Below, piece by piece: positions 21,997 to 28,170 of a stretch of DNA of 28,170 nt. Source of the DNA: BS150m-G50 sp964501185 [NCBI: uncultured Bacteroidia bacterium] (GTDB lineage Bacteria > CAIWAD01 > BS150m-G50); assembly GCA_964501185.1 (NCBI GenBank), contig CAZCRT010000006.1, forward strand, positions 1-28,170, in the 5' to 3' direction. Positions within the stretch are counted from its first letter, which is position 1; each line of letters begins with the position of its first letter. Under the pieces are notes generated by a model, which was not told where the DNA came from, ran no database searches, and saw only the letters and a list, made by a program, of their open reading frames with translations. The translations under genes and the position numbers were made by a program.

Positions 21997-24900
21997 ATGC
22001 CCCGCACCAAAATCACTATTGACGGTAATGAAGCCGCCGCTTATGTTGCACATCATTTAAGTGAAGTGATTGCAATCTATCCTATCACACCTTCTTCGAA
22101 TATGGGCGAATGGGCCGATGAATGGGCAGCCCGTGGGATTCGCAATATCTGGGGTACACTTCCTGATGTATCGGAACTGCAAAGCGAAGGTGGTGCTTCT
22201 GGTGCTGTACACGGCGCACTGCAAACTGGTTCATTGACCACTACTTTTACTGCGTCACAGGGGTTACTGCTCATGATCCCGAATATGTACAAAATTGCCG
22301 GGGAACTCACCTCTACTGTGTTTCATATTTCTGCCCGTACAATTGCGACGCACGCACTATCCATTTTCGGTGATCACAGTGATGTAATGTCTGCCCGTTC
22401 CACCGGCTGGGCTCAGCTGGCTTCCGGATCTGTTCAAGAGGTTATGGATCTGGCTCTGATCGCGCATACTGCTACTCTTAAAACCAGGGTACCCTTTCTG
22501 CATTTCTTCGACGGTTTCCGCACTTCGCATGAAGTAATGAAGATAGAGCAACTTACAAAAAAGGATATGGGGGCCATGGTTACCGATGATCTGGTAGCCG
22601 CACACCGGTCACGGGCGATGACCCCGGATCACCCTGTACTGCGCGGCTCGGCACAGAACCCGGATGTTTTCTTCCAGGCCCGTGAAGCAGCCAATTCCTA
22701 CTACGACACCGCTCCGGACCTGGTGCAGGATACTATGAACCAATTCGCGAAACTGGTTGGCCGTCAGTATCATCTCTTCGATTATGTCGGTGCCAGAGAT
22801 GCCGAGAGGATTATCATCCTGATGGGATCAGGTATTGGTGCTGCTGAGGAAGCGGTTGACCGGCTCAATGCTGCCGGAGAAAAAGTCGGTTTTATAAAAG
22901 TCCGACTCTTCCGTCCTTTCTCCATCAAGCACTTCGTCCAGTCTATCCCGGCCACTGTGAAATCGATCGCTGTACTTGACCGGTGCAAGGAACCGGGTGC
23001 TACCGGTGAACCACTTTATAATGATGTTATCACTGCACTGACTGAGGCACATCACAATGGTCAGTTGCCTATGACAGCTATTCCGCATGTAATCGGCGGT
23101 CGTTATGGCCTCTCTTCCAAGGAATTCACACCTGCAATGGTCAAAGCTGTCCTCGATCAACTGAAGTCGGAAAAACCAGTGAATCACTTCACTGTCGGTA
23201 TCAATGATGATGTCACGAACCTCAGCCTTCCGGTGGATAGCAGTTTCTCGGTAGAGGGGGATGATGTTTTCCGTGCCATGTTCTTCGGGCTGGGTGCAGA
23301 TGGAACTGTCGGTGCCAATAAGAATTCCATCAAGATTATCGGTGAGGGAACTGACTTCAACGCACAGGGTTACTTCGTTTACGATTCCAAGAAATCCGGT
23401 TCCATGACTACTTCGCACCTTCGTTTCGGAAAGGAGCCGATTCGCTCCAACTATCTGATCAGCAGGGCTAACTTCATCGCCTGCCACAGCTGGTCGTTCC
23501 TGGAAACGAAAAATATGCTGAAGTATGCAGAGGATGGCGCCATCTTCCTGTTGAACGCACCGATGGACAAAGATGAAGTCTGGAATAAACTACCCCGCCA
23601 GATACAACAGACCATCATCGATAAGAAACTGCGTTTCTATGTTATCGATGCCTACAACGTAGCCGGGAAGACAGGCATGGGTGCCAGGGTTAACACTATC
23701 ATGCAGACCTGTTTCTTTGCTATTTCCGGTGTTCTGCCGTCTGATGAGGCTATCAAATCTATCAAGGATTCCATTAAGAAAACATATGGTGTCAAGGGTG
23801 AGGAAGTTGTCCAGAAGAACTTCAATGCTGTCGATCAGGCTGTCGCCAACATGTTTGAGATTGAGTACGGCACTGAAGTAACAAGCGACATCACCCTGCC
23901 GCCGGTTGTTCCGGCAGAAGCACCGACATTTGTTCAGGAAGTTGTCGGAAAAATAATTGCTGATGAAGGTGACCAGTTGCCTGTCAGTAAAATGCCACTT
24001 GATGGTACTTTCCCCACTGATACAACTCGCTGGGAGAAGAGGAATATCGCCCTGACGATCCCGGTCTGGGATAATTCGCTCTGTATTCAATGTGGCAAAT
24101 GTGCAATGGTTTGCCCGCATGCTGCCATCCGGATCAAGGTTTATGATGAGGAGCTGCTGGTTGATGCTCCTGAGACATTCAAGAGTGTAAAACCGCGCAG
24201 TAAGTCCTTTGATGAGGGGGCGCGTTTTACCGTACAGGTTGCTCCTGAGGATTGTACCGGTTGTGAACTCTGCGCAGTCAACTGCCCCGGCAGGGATAAG
24301 AAGAACAAAGAGTCTGATCACAAAGCACTGGTCATGCTGCCTCAGCAACCTCTGCGTGCACCGGAAAAGGAAAACTGGGAATTCTTCCTGGATCTGCCGG
24401 AGTATGATCGTACCCGTCTGAACCTGGGACGAATTCAGGAAGCACAGCTCCTGAAACCGTTGTTTGAGTTCTCCGGTGCCTGCTCCGGTTGTGGTGAAAC
24501 CCCTTATTATAAATTGATTACCCAACTCTATGGAGACCGCATGGTAGTTGGAAATGCCACCGGTTGCTCTTCAATCTATGGTGGTAACCTGCCCACCGCA
24601 CCCTGGGGTACTGATGAAAACGGACGGGGCCCCACCTGGTCCAACTCACTGTTTGAGGATAACGCTGAGTTCGGTCTCGGTTTCCGTCTCAGTATTGACA
24701 AACTCAATGAACAGGCTCTGGAGTTGCTGTCAGGACTATCAGATCAGGTCGGTAGCGAACTGGCTGAGTCGATTATTAATGCTGATCAGACAGATGAGAC
24801 CGGTATCAAAGCACAGCGCGAAAGAGTAGTTGAATTGCGTCAGAAGCTTCATAGTGTTGCTTCACCTGAGGCGGCCCGGTTGAATGGTATTGCTGATAAT

Positions 24901-25575
24901 CTGGTCGAACGCTCAGTCTGGATTGTTGGTGGTGATGGCTGGGCTTATGATATTGGTTATGGTGGTCTGGATCATGTACTCGCTTCAGGCCGTAATGTTA
25001 ATGTGCTGGTACTTGACACCGAGGTATACTCCAATACCGGCGGCCAGATGTCGAAAGCTACTCAGATAGGTGCCGTAGCAAAATTCGCCGCAAATGGAAA
25101 ACCCATTTCCAAAAAGAACATGGCGTTGATGGCTATGAATTACCGCAATGTATACGTGGCACAGATTGCCATGGGTTCAAACGACGTGCACACCCTGAAG
25201 GCTATCCGTGAAGCGGAGGCGTGGGATGGTCCTTCACTGATTCTGGCATACAGTCACTGTATCGCCCATGGTATCGATATGTCTCACGGCCTTGAACAGC
25301 AGAAACAGGCTGTCATGAGTGGTTATTATCCGTTGTTCCGTTATGATCCGCGCCGCATTGATCAGGGTCTTAATCCCTTCCAGCTCGATTCAAAGACACC
25401 TTCAATTCCGGTGGCTGAGTACACATCAACTGAGACCCGGTTCCGTATTCTGCAGAAGACAAATCCTGAACGTGCCACAGAGTTGTCTGCGCTGATGCAG
25501 CAGGAAACTGATCGCTACTGGAAAATACTTAAAAACATGGCAGCGATTAATCCCTTCGCCGCAGAAGAAGAATAA
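21997..25575 (+). CDS. nifJ: Pyruvate:ferredoxin (flavodoxin) oxidoreductase
   Basis: 1192 residues, the normal size for the single-chain enzyme. It oxidatively decarboxylates pyruvate with CoA to acetyl-CoA and CO2 and reduces ferredoxin or flavodoxin, in the cytosol; the reaction is oxygen-sensitive. Domain I starts with YPITPSSNMGEWADEW and includes TGWAQLASGSVQE. The central ferredoxin domain has CIQCGKCAMVC (Cys696, 699, 702, 706) and CTGCELCAVNC (Cys753, 756, 759, 763). The proximal cluster and thiamine diphosphate domain has ACSGCG (Cys829, 832), GDGWAYDIGYGGLD (about 979) and NTGGQMSKAT, with a further Cys in YSHCIAHG. A GGAG lies 6 bases before the ATG. The gene is complete and followed by a UUCG hairpin. 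It points to anaerobic or facultative carbon metabolism. Confidence 0.97.
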   Translation: MPRTKITIDGNEAAAYVAHHLSEVIAIYPITPSSNMGEWADEWAARGIRNIWGTLPDVSELQSEGGASGAVHGALQTGSLTTTFTASQGLLLMIPNMYKIAGELTSTVFHISARTIATHALSIFGDHSDVMSARSTGWAQLASGSVQEVMDLALIAHTATLKTRVPFLHFFDGFRTSHEVMKIEQLTKKDMGAMVTDDLVAAHRSRAMTPDHPVLRGSAQNPDVFFQAREAANSYYDTAPDLVQDTMNQFAKLVGRQYHLFDYVGARDAERIIILMGSGIGAAEEAVDRLNAAGEKVGFIKVRLFRPFSIKHFVQSIPATVKSIAVLDRCKEPGATGEPLYNDVITALTEAHHNGQLPMTAIPHVIGGRYGLSSKEFTPAMVKAVLDQLKSEKPVNHFTVGINDDVTNLSLPVDSSFSVEGDDVFRAMFFGLGADGTVGANKNSIKIIGEGTDFNAQGYFVYDSKKSGSMTTSHLRFGKEPIRSNYLISRANFIACHSWSFLETKNMLKYAEDGAIFLLNAPMDKDEVWNKLPRQIQQTIIDKKLRFYVIDAYNVAGKTGMGARVNTIMQTCFFAISGVLPSDEAIKSIKDSIKKTYGVKGEEVVQKNFNAVDQAVANMFEIEYGTEVTSDITLPPVVPAEAPTFVQEVVGKIIADEGDQLPVSKMPLDGTFPTDTTRWEKRNIALTIPVWDNSLCIQCGKCAMVCPHAAIRIKVYDEELLVDAPETFKSVKPRSKSFDEGARFTVQVAPEDCTGCELCAVNCPGRDKKNKESDHKALVMLPQQPLRAPEKENWEFFLDLPEYDRTRLNLGRIQEAQLLKPLFEFSGACSGCGETPYYKLITQLYGDRMVVGNATGCSSIYGGNLPTAPWGTDENGRGPTWSNSLFEDNAEFGLGFRLSIDKLNEQALELLSGLSDQVGSELAESIINADQTDETGIKAQRERVVELRQKLHSVASPEAARLNGIADNLVERSVWIVGGDGWAYDIGYGGLDHVLASGRNVNVLVLDTEVYSNTGGQMSKATQIGAVAKFAANGKPISKKNMALMAMNYRNVYVAQIAMGSNDVHTLKAIREAEAWDGPSLILAYSHCIAHGIDMSHGLEQQKQAVMSGYYPLFRYDPRRIDQGLNPFQLDSKTPSIPVAEYTSTETRFRILQKTNPERATELSALMQQETDRYWKILKNMAAINPFAAEEE

Positions 25576-25587
25576 CAGCATTATGAT

Positions 25588-25613
25588 ACAGGGGTGCTTC
25601 GGTACCCCTGTTT
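25588..25613 (+). terminator. UUCG-capped hairpin after nifJ
   Basis: ACAGGGGTGC pairs with GTACCCCTGT (one G-U) around a C(UUCG)G tetraloop, an extremely stable fold, but only three T residues follow. It may be a weak terminator, or an RNA-stability or processing hairpin that separates nifJ from the aldo/keto reductase 10 bases downstream. Confidence 0.55.
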
Positions 25614-25623
25614 ATGGAGCAAT

Positions 25624-26691
25624 ATGCAGGGATTCTACCCCACTCGTTTCAAGAACCAGTGCCACTCCGATTTCTTCAGGGAAATGGAGGCGATGATATT
25701 TTCCGAAATCGGCATCGGTACGTTTGGTGGTGAAGCCAAGAATATTGTCGATGATAAAATTGTCCGCACCTGTGTGGATGCTGTTAAAAACGGTGTTAAT
25801 GTAATTGATACTTCCCCGGCTTATCGCTATCACAGATCTGAGAAAGCTGTAGGTCGTGCCCTGAAGCTTCTGGATGCCGACACTCTTCGTCAGGAAACTA
25901 TCCTGATAACTAAAGCGGGGATTATCTCCTCCGATTCACCCCGTGTCTCAACTGCAGAGCATGTGGAGCATGACCTGATTCCGGCAGGTGTACAACCCGG
26001 GCAGCTGTTGGGTACTGTTTACAGCATCTCTCCCGCCTACCTGGATTTTTCACTTCAACGCAGTCTCAAGCATTTAGGTCGTGAGAGTATTGATCTGTTT
26101 TTACTCGAATCGCTCGAGGTGATCGCGGAACGAGTATCAGAGGAAAACCTATTACTGTTGCTGGAGCAGGCTTTCAGCTTTCTGGAAAGGTGCGTTGAAG
26201 CCGGCACCATTCGCAACTATGGTATCTCTTCGCATAGTGGTTTTACTATAGAAGCTGGCAGTAAAGGTCATCTCCCGCTTGACAGAATTCTTCAGTGTGC
26301 CCGTAATTGCGGGGGTGACAGTCATCATTTCCGTTTCCTGCAGGCCCCACTCTCATTGGGAGACCTCAGGCCACTGAATACTCTCACAGCTACAGCAGAA
26401 GGTGATCTTACTTTGCCAGAAACTGCGGCCAGTTATGACCTGCATTTTCTGGCATATATGCCATTGGCACAGGGGCAACTTATAACTGAGTTACCTGCAG
26501 AGATTGCTGACAGCTTTCCCGATTGCACGACTGATCCACTGCGGGCCATACAGTTTGTTCGCTCTACACCTGGTGTCAGGCATGTCACGATTGGTATGCG
26601 CAATCCTTCACACCTTGAAGAGAACCTTCAACTGCGCACAATTTCACCTGCAAAAGCTGCAATCTGGCATAAGCTCTTTGCCGATGAGTGA
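25624..26691 (+). CDS. Aldo/keto reductase family protein with Glu in the catalytic His position
   Basis: 355 residues from ATG 25624, chosen because GGAG lies 4-5 bases upstream, just beyond the hairpin; ATG 25684 or 25693 are alternatives nearer to the conserved SEIGIGTFGG strand. The TIM-barrel landmarks are present: Asp62 and Tyr67 in NVIDTSPAYRYH, Lys97 in ILITKAG, a SLKHLGRESIDLFLL strand, GISSHS and a C-terminal HVTIGMRN. The position that is His in the usual tetrad (DLYLIHWP-type) is Glu162 here (DLFLLES). About 65 residues separate Lys97 and Glu162, roughly twice the classical spacing, so an insertion is present. NAD(P)H-dependent reduction is expected; the substrate is unknown. It may be co-transcribed with nifJ. 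Confidence 0.8.
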   Translation: MQGFYPTRFKNQCHSDFFREMEAMIFSEIGIGTFGGEAKNIVDDKIVRTCVDAVKNGVNVIDTSPAYRYHRSEKAVGRALKLLDADTLRQETILITKAGIISSDSPRVSTAEHVEHDLIPAGVQPGQLLGTVYSISPAYLDFSLQRSLKHLGRESIDLFLLESLEVIAERVSEENLLLLLEQAFSFLERCVEAGTIRNYGISSHSGFTIEAGSKGHLPLDRILQCARNCGGDSHHFRFLQAPLSLGDLRPLNTLTATAEGDLTLPETAASYDLHFLAYMPLAQGQLITELPAEIADSFPDCTTDPLRAIQFVRSTPGVRHVTIGMRNPSHLEENLQLRTISPAKAAIWHKLFADE

Positions 26692-26770
26692 GTAAATGCA
26701 GTCAGTCACATGAACACACTGTTCTTAGGTTTTTTCACTATATCAACTTTAAGCTTGCTTTTTCGATGGT

Positions 26771-26914
26771 ATGATTCTAATGTTAGACCTTGATGAAAGG
26801 CAGCATCAGTTAACTGCCGAAATAACTTTTGCCAAAGAATTTTTTGATGGCCAGAATCACAAGGCATTTTTTGCATTACCCTCCCGAATTCATCTGCACC
26901 CCCCTTACCGGTAA
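26771..26914 (+). CDS. Doubtful small ORF, 47 residues
   Basis: ATG to TAA coding 47 residues, starting MILMLDLDERQHQL and ending LHPPYR. The composition is protein-like, with a plausible amphipathic helix around ITFAKEFF, but no clear ribosome site precedes it and no family is recognised. It could be a gene remnant or chance. Confidence 0.15.
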   Translation: MILMLDLDERQHQLTAEITFAKEFFDGQNHKAFFALPSRIHLHPPYR

Positions 26915-26952
26915 GCGGCACGATCTCAGGATGGTTACACCAGCTGACCCTG

Positions 26953-27069
26953 TGACTGATAACTTAAGCGACAAGATAGCTGTAAGCATTTGCTGCGTGT
27001 CTATTCGACTTACACCTCAGGTGTAAGCTTTTACCTATCAGTCAGGAGCCTCTGTGCCTGTGACTGATA
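26953..27069 (+). promoter_or_regulatory. Leader with mutually exclusive hairpins upstream of the RRM gene
   Basis: TGACTGATA occurs at 26953-26961 and again at 27061-27069. Its exact complement, TATCAGTCA, lies between them at 27036-27044 and can pair with only one copy at a time. The downstream pairing makes a 9-bp hairpin with a 16-base loop; the upstream pairing encloses a perfect 8-bp hairpin at 27009-27027. The arrangement is typical of an RNA switch or thermosensor, about 100 bases before the start codon. Confidence 0.4.
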
Positions 27070-27172
27070 GCTTTGTAAGGGAATTTGGGAACCACGGTAC
27101 AATCTGTATCATTTGATCCGGGTTAGATCACGGTTCAGTTTTGTGTTAGTTTATTGAACAACGGAGAAGAGA

Positions 27173-27436
27173 ATGAACATTTACGTAGGCAATTTACCCT
27201 TTTCGGTAAGTGACCAGGATCTAGAAGCACATTTTGCCGAGTTTGGTGAAGTGTCAAGCGCCAGAGTAATCAGTGATAGAGATACTGGTCGCTCCAAGGG
27301 CTTCGGTTTCGTCGAGATGGCGAATCAGGCTGAGGCTGAAGAAGCCATCAAGCAGCTTAACGGCAGCGAGATGGACGGCAGAGACATTCGGGTTAACGAA
27401 GCCCGTCCCCGCGAGGATCGTCCCCGCCGCTTCTAG
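27173..27436 (+). CDS. Single-RRM RNA-binding protein
   Basis: 87 residues made almost entirely of one RNA-recognition motif. RNP2 is IYVGNL (residues 3-8), RNP1 is KGFGFVEM (about residues 43-50), and the expected beta-alpha-beta-beta-alpha-beta spacing is kept. A short Arg/Pro-rich tail follows (REDRPRRF). The ATG has a GGAGAAGAG ribosome site. Proteins of this kind, often called Rbp, are small cytosolic RNA chaperones in many bacteria; in cyanobacteria several are cold-induced. The long structured leader suggests post-transcriptional control here too. A strong terminator follows, so the gene is monocistronic. Confidence 0.93.
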   Translation: MNIYVGNLPFSVSDQDLEAHFAEFGEVSSARVISDRDTGRSKGFGFVEMANQAEAEEAIKQLNGSEMDGRDIRVNEARPREDRPRRF

Positions 27437-27505
27437 TATTTCTACACCGTCTTTGTGAACTGCATTTGCAGCAAACAACCGGGCGTGTGTAAATTCGGAA
27501 TACTA

Positions 27506-27538
27506 CCCGACTTTCCAATCTGGAGAGTCGGGTTTTTT
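27506..27538 (+). terminator. Intrinsic terminator of the RRM gene
   Basis: CCCGACTTTCC (27506-27516) pairs with GGAGAGTCGGG (27522-27532) over 11 bp with one G-U and a 5-base loop, followed by six T residues. It lies about 70 bases after the RRM stop. Confidence 0.88.
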
Positions 27539-27583
27539 ACTCTCTGGCTATCGTGCGTTAGCAGGTACCCTGAAACCTGTATC

Positions 27584-28170
27584 TTAGTGCTTTACCAGAA
27601 ACCGTCCGAATTGTACTCCCTGAGCTGTTTCAGCCTGCAGGAAGTACATTCCACTGGCGAAGCCATCTGTGTTCAACAGAAATGGTACACTATCCGCTTC
27701 CATCCGGCGCAGTTCCCTGCCCAGCAGATCAAATACAACAACTACTGCAGGCCCTGCTCCCCAATTCAACTGCACTCCATTCGCAACCGACATAACAGCC
27801 AGGCGGGTTCGGGGCTGAACAGGCGCAGCTTCAGGAGCTACAGCTTCAGGAATGAACAACAACTCCAATGTATCCGATGCTGCAACAGTCAGGCTGAGTG
27901 TATCATTCAAAGGCCAGTCTTCCCAATCCCATACTGTCTCACCGTTGCGGGTGAGTAATGCTGATGTTTCGATTTCCAGATGATTGCGTATAAAACCCAG
28001 AGTGAATTCACTGTCAGCATTACCTATGGCCACCTGCAGTGGTGTTTCCGGATCATTGCCGTTATCATACTCTTCCAGATACAACTCAGCAATGTTCATG
28101 AGTCCATTCAGCTCATAGTGGATTCCCGTATAACCCCAGGGAGTTCGATGTGCAGAGTAGTGCCCGAATG
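27584..28170 (-). CDS. C-terminal part of a secreted protein with a type IX-like sorting tail (cut by window edge)
   Basis: The frame is open from the window edge to the stop at 27584, about 195 residues; the internal Met coded at 28099 is not the start, since FGHYSAHRTPWGYTG and further codons precede it in frame. The last 70 or so residues form a small beta domain ending with VFDLLGRELRRME, then GFASGMYFLQAET and a basic FLVKH end. This is the pattern of Por/type IX C-terminal sorting domains (strand, G-R, aSGMYFL, final Lys). Such tails send proteins across the outer membrane in FCB-group bacteria. The upstream part, with HYELNGLMNIAELYLEEYDNG, may be the end of an enzyme domain that cannot be named from this fragment. 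Confidence 0.75.
   Translation of the reverse strand, partial: FGHYSAHRTPWGYTGIHYELNGLMNIAELYLEEYDNGNDPETPLQVAIGNADSEFTLGFIRNHLEIETSALLTRNGETVWDWEDWPLNDTLSLTVAASDTLELLFIPEAVAPEAAPVQPRTRLAVMSVANGVQLNWGAGPAVVVVFDLLGRELRRMEADSVPFLLNTDGFASGMYFLQAETAQGVQFGRFLVKH

Larger units (their letters stand above)
26692..27172. other. Intergenic region with structured leader of the RRM gene
   Basis: About 480 bases. The left part holds only one doubtful small frame (26771-26914). The right part holds a perfect hairpin CTTACACC-TCA-GGTGTAAG (27009-27027) and the three-copy TGACTGATA/TATCAGTCA arrangement described separately. A terminator for the aldo/keto reductase gene is not evident. Confidence 0.45.

Noticed and set aside
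23590-24525. 311-codon open frame antisense to nifJ
   Set aside because: It lies fully inside a complete, highly conserved gene, has no recognisable protein features, and is best explained by codon bias on the coding strand.
26706-26921. 71-codon minus-strand frame
   Set aside because: It has a GTG start without a ribosome site, no recognised family, and it competes with an equally doubtful plus-strand frame.

Overview
The window looks like chromosome from an uncultivated bacterium of roughly 50% GC with an outer membrane, probably in or near the FCB (Fibrobacteres-Chlorobi-Bacteroidetes) superphylum. The reasons are a C-terminal type IX-like sorting tail on a secreted protein at the right edge, a Wzi-like outer-membrane barrel, a DUF4384 protein, an ECF sigma/anti-sigma/DUF4252 trio, a System II (CcsA-type) cytochrome c maturation protein, and a full-length pyruvate:ferredoxin oxidoreductase. 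This placement is inference; no rRNA gene or clean species marker is present. I see no tRNA, rRNA, CRISPR array, insertion sequence or integrase.

Layout. 1-2127: a short signal-peptide protein on the minus strand, an AT-rich intergenic stretch with an inverted repeat, then a secreted lipase. 2389-3672: a DUF4384 protein with an extreme Trp/Tyr/His-rich segment and a polybasic tail. 3673-4388: no large gene, but a CRP-like palindrome, two tandem micro-ORFs and a heavily structured RNA ending in an intrinsic terminator, followed by a bidirectional terminator. 4389-5702 (minus): a COG2403-type P-loop protein, cyclic 2,3-diphosphoglycerate synthetase-like.

6049-14096: the centrepiece, a seven-gene operon behind a good sigma-70 promoter (5950-5978). 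Its genes are a Wzi-like barrel, a membrane GT2, a UPF0104/flippase-like membrane protein, a second GT2, a CE4 deacetylase without signal peptide, a third GT2 and a PHP metallohydrolase. Every junction overlaps: the first by 14 bp, the other five by exactly 4 bp (GTGA or ATGA). The set suggests cytosolic assembly and deacetylation of a lipid-linked glycan or glycolipid, its translocation, and an outer-membrane partner. I do not recognise it as a named pathway.

14520-16208 (minus): ECF sigma, zinc-finger anti-sigma and DUF4252 protein, with a candidate autoregulatory promoter TGTAAC-N16-CGTT. 16726-19126 (minus): an XTP/dITP pyrophosphatase overlapping an M61-PDZ peptidase. 19480-21723: CcsA-like protein and a small protein with an Arg/Lys/Ser-rich tail. 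21997-26691: nifJ, a UUCG hairpin, then an aldo/keto reductase whose catalytic His position is Glu. 27173-27436: a small RRM protein behind a leader that can form alternative hairpins. 27584-28170 (minus): the C-terminal part of a secreted protein with a sorting tail, cut by the window edge.
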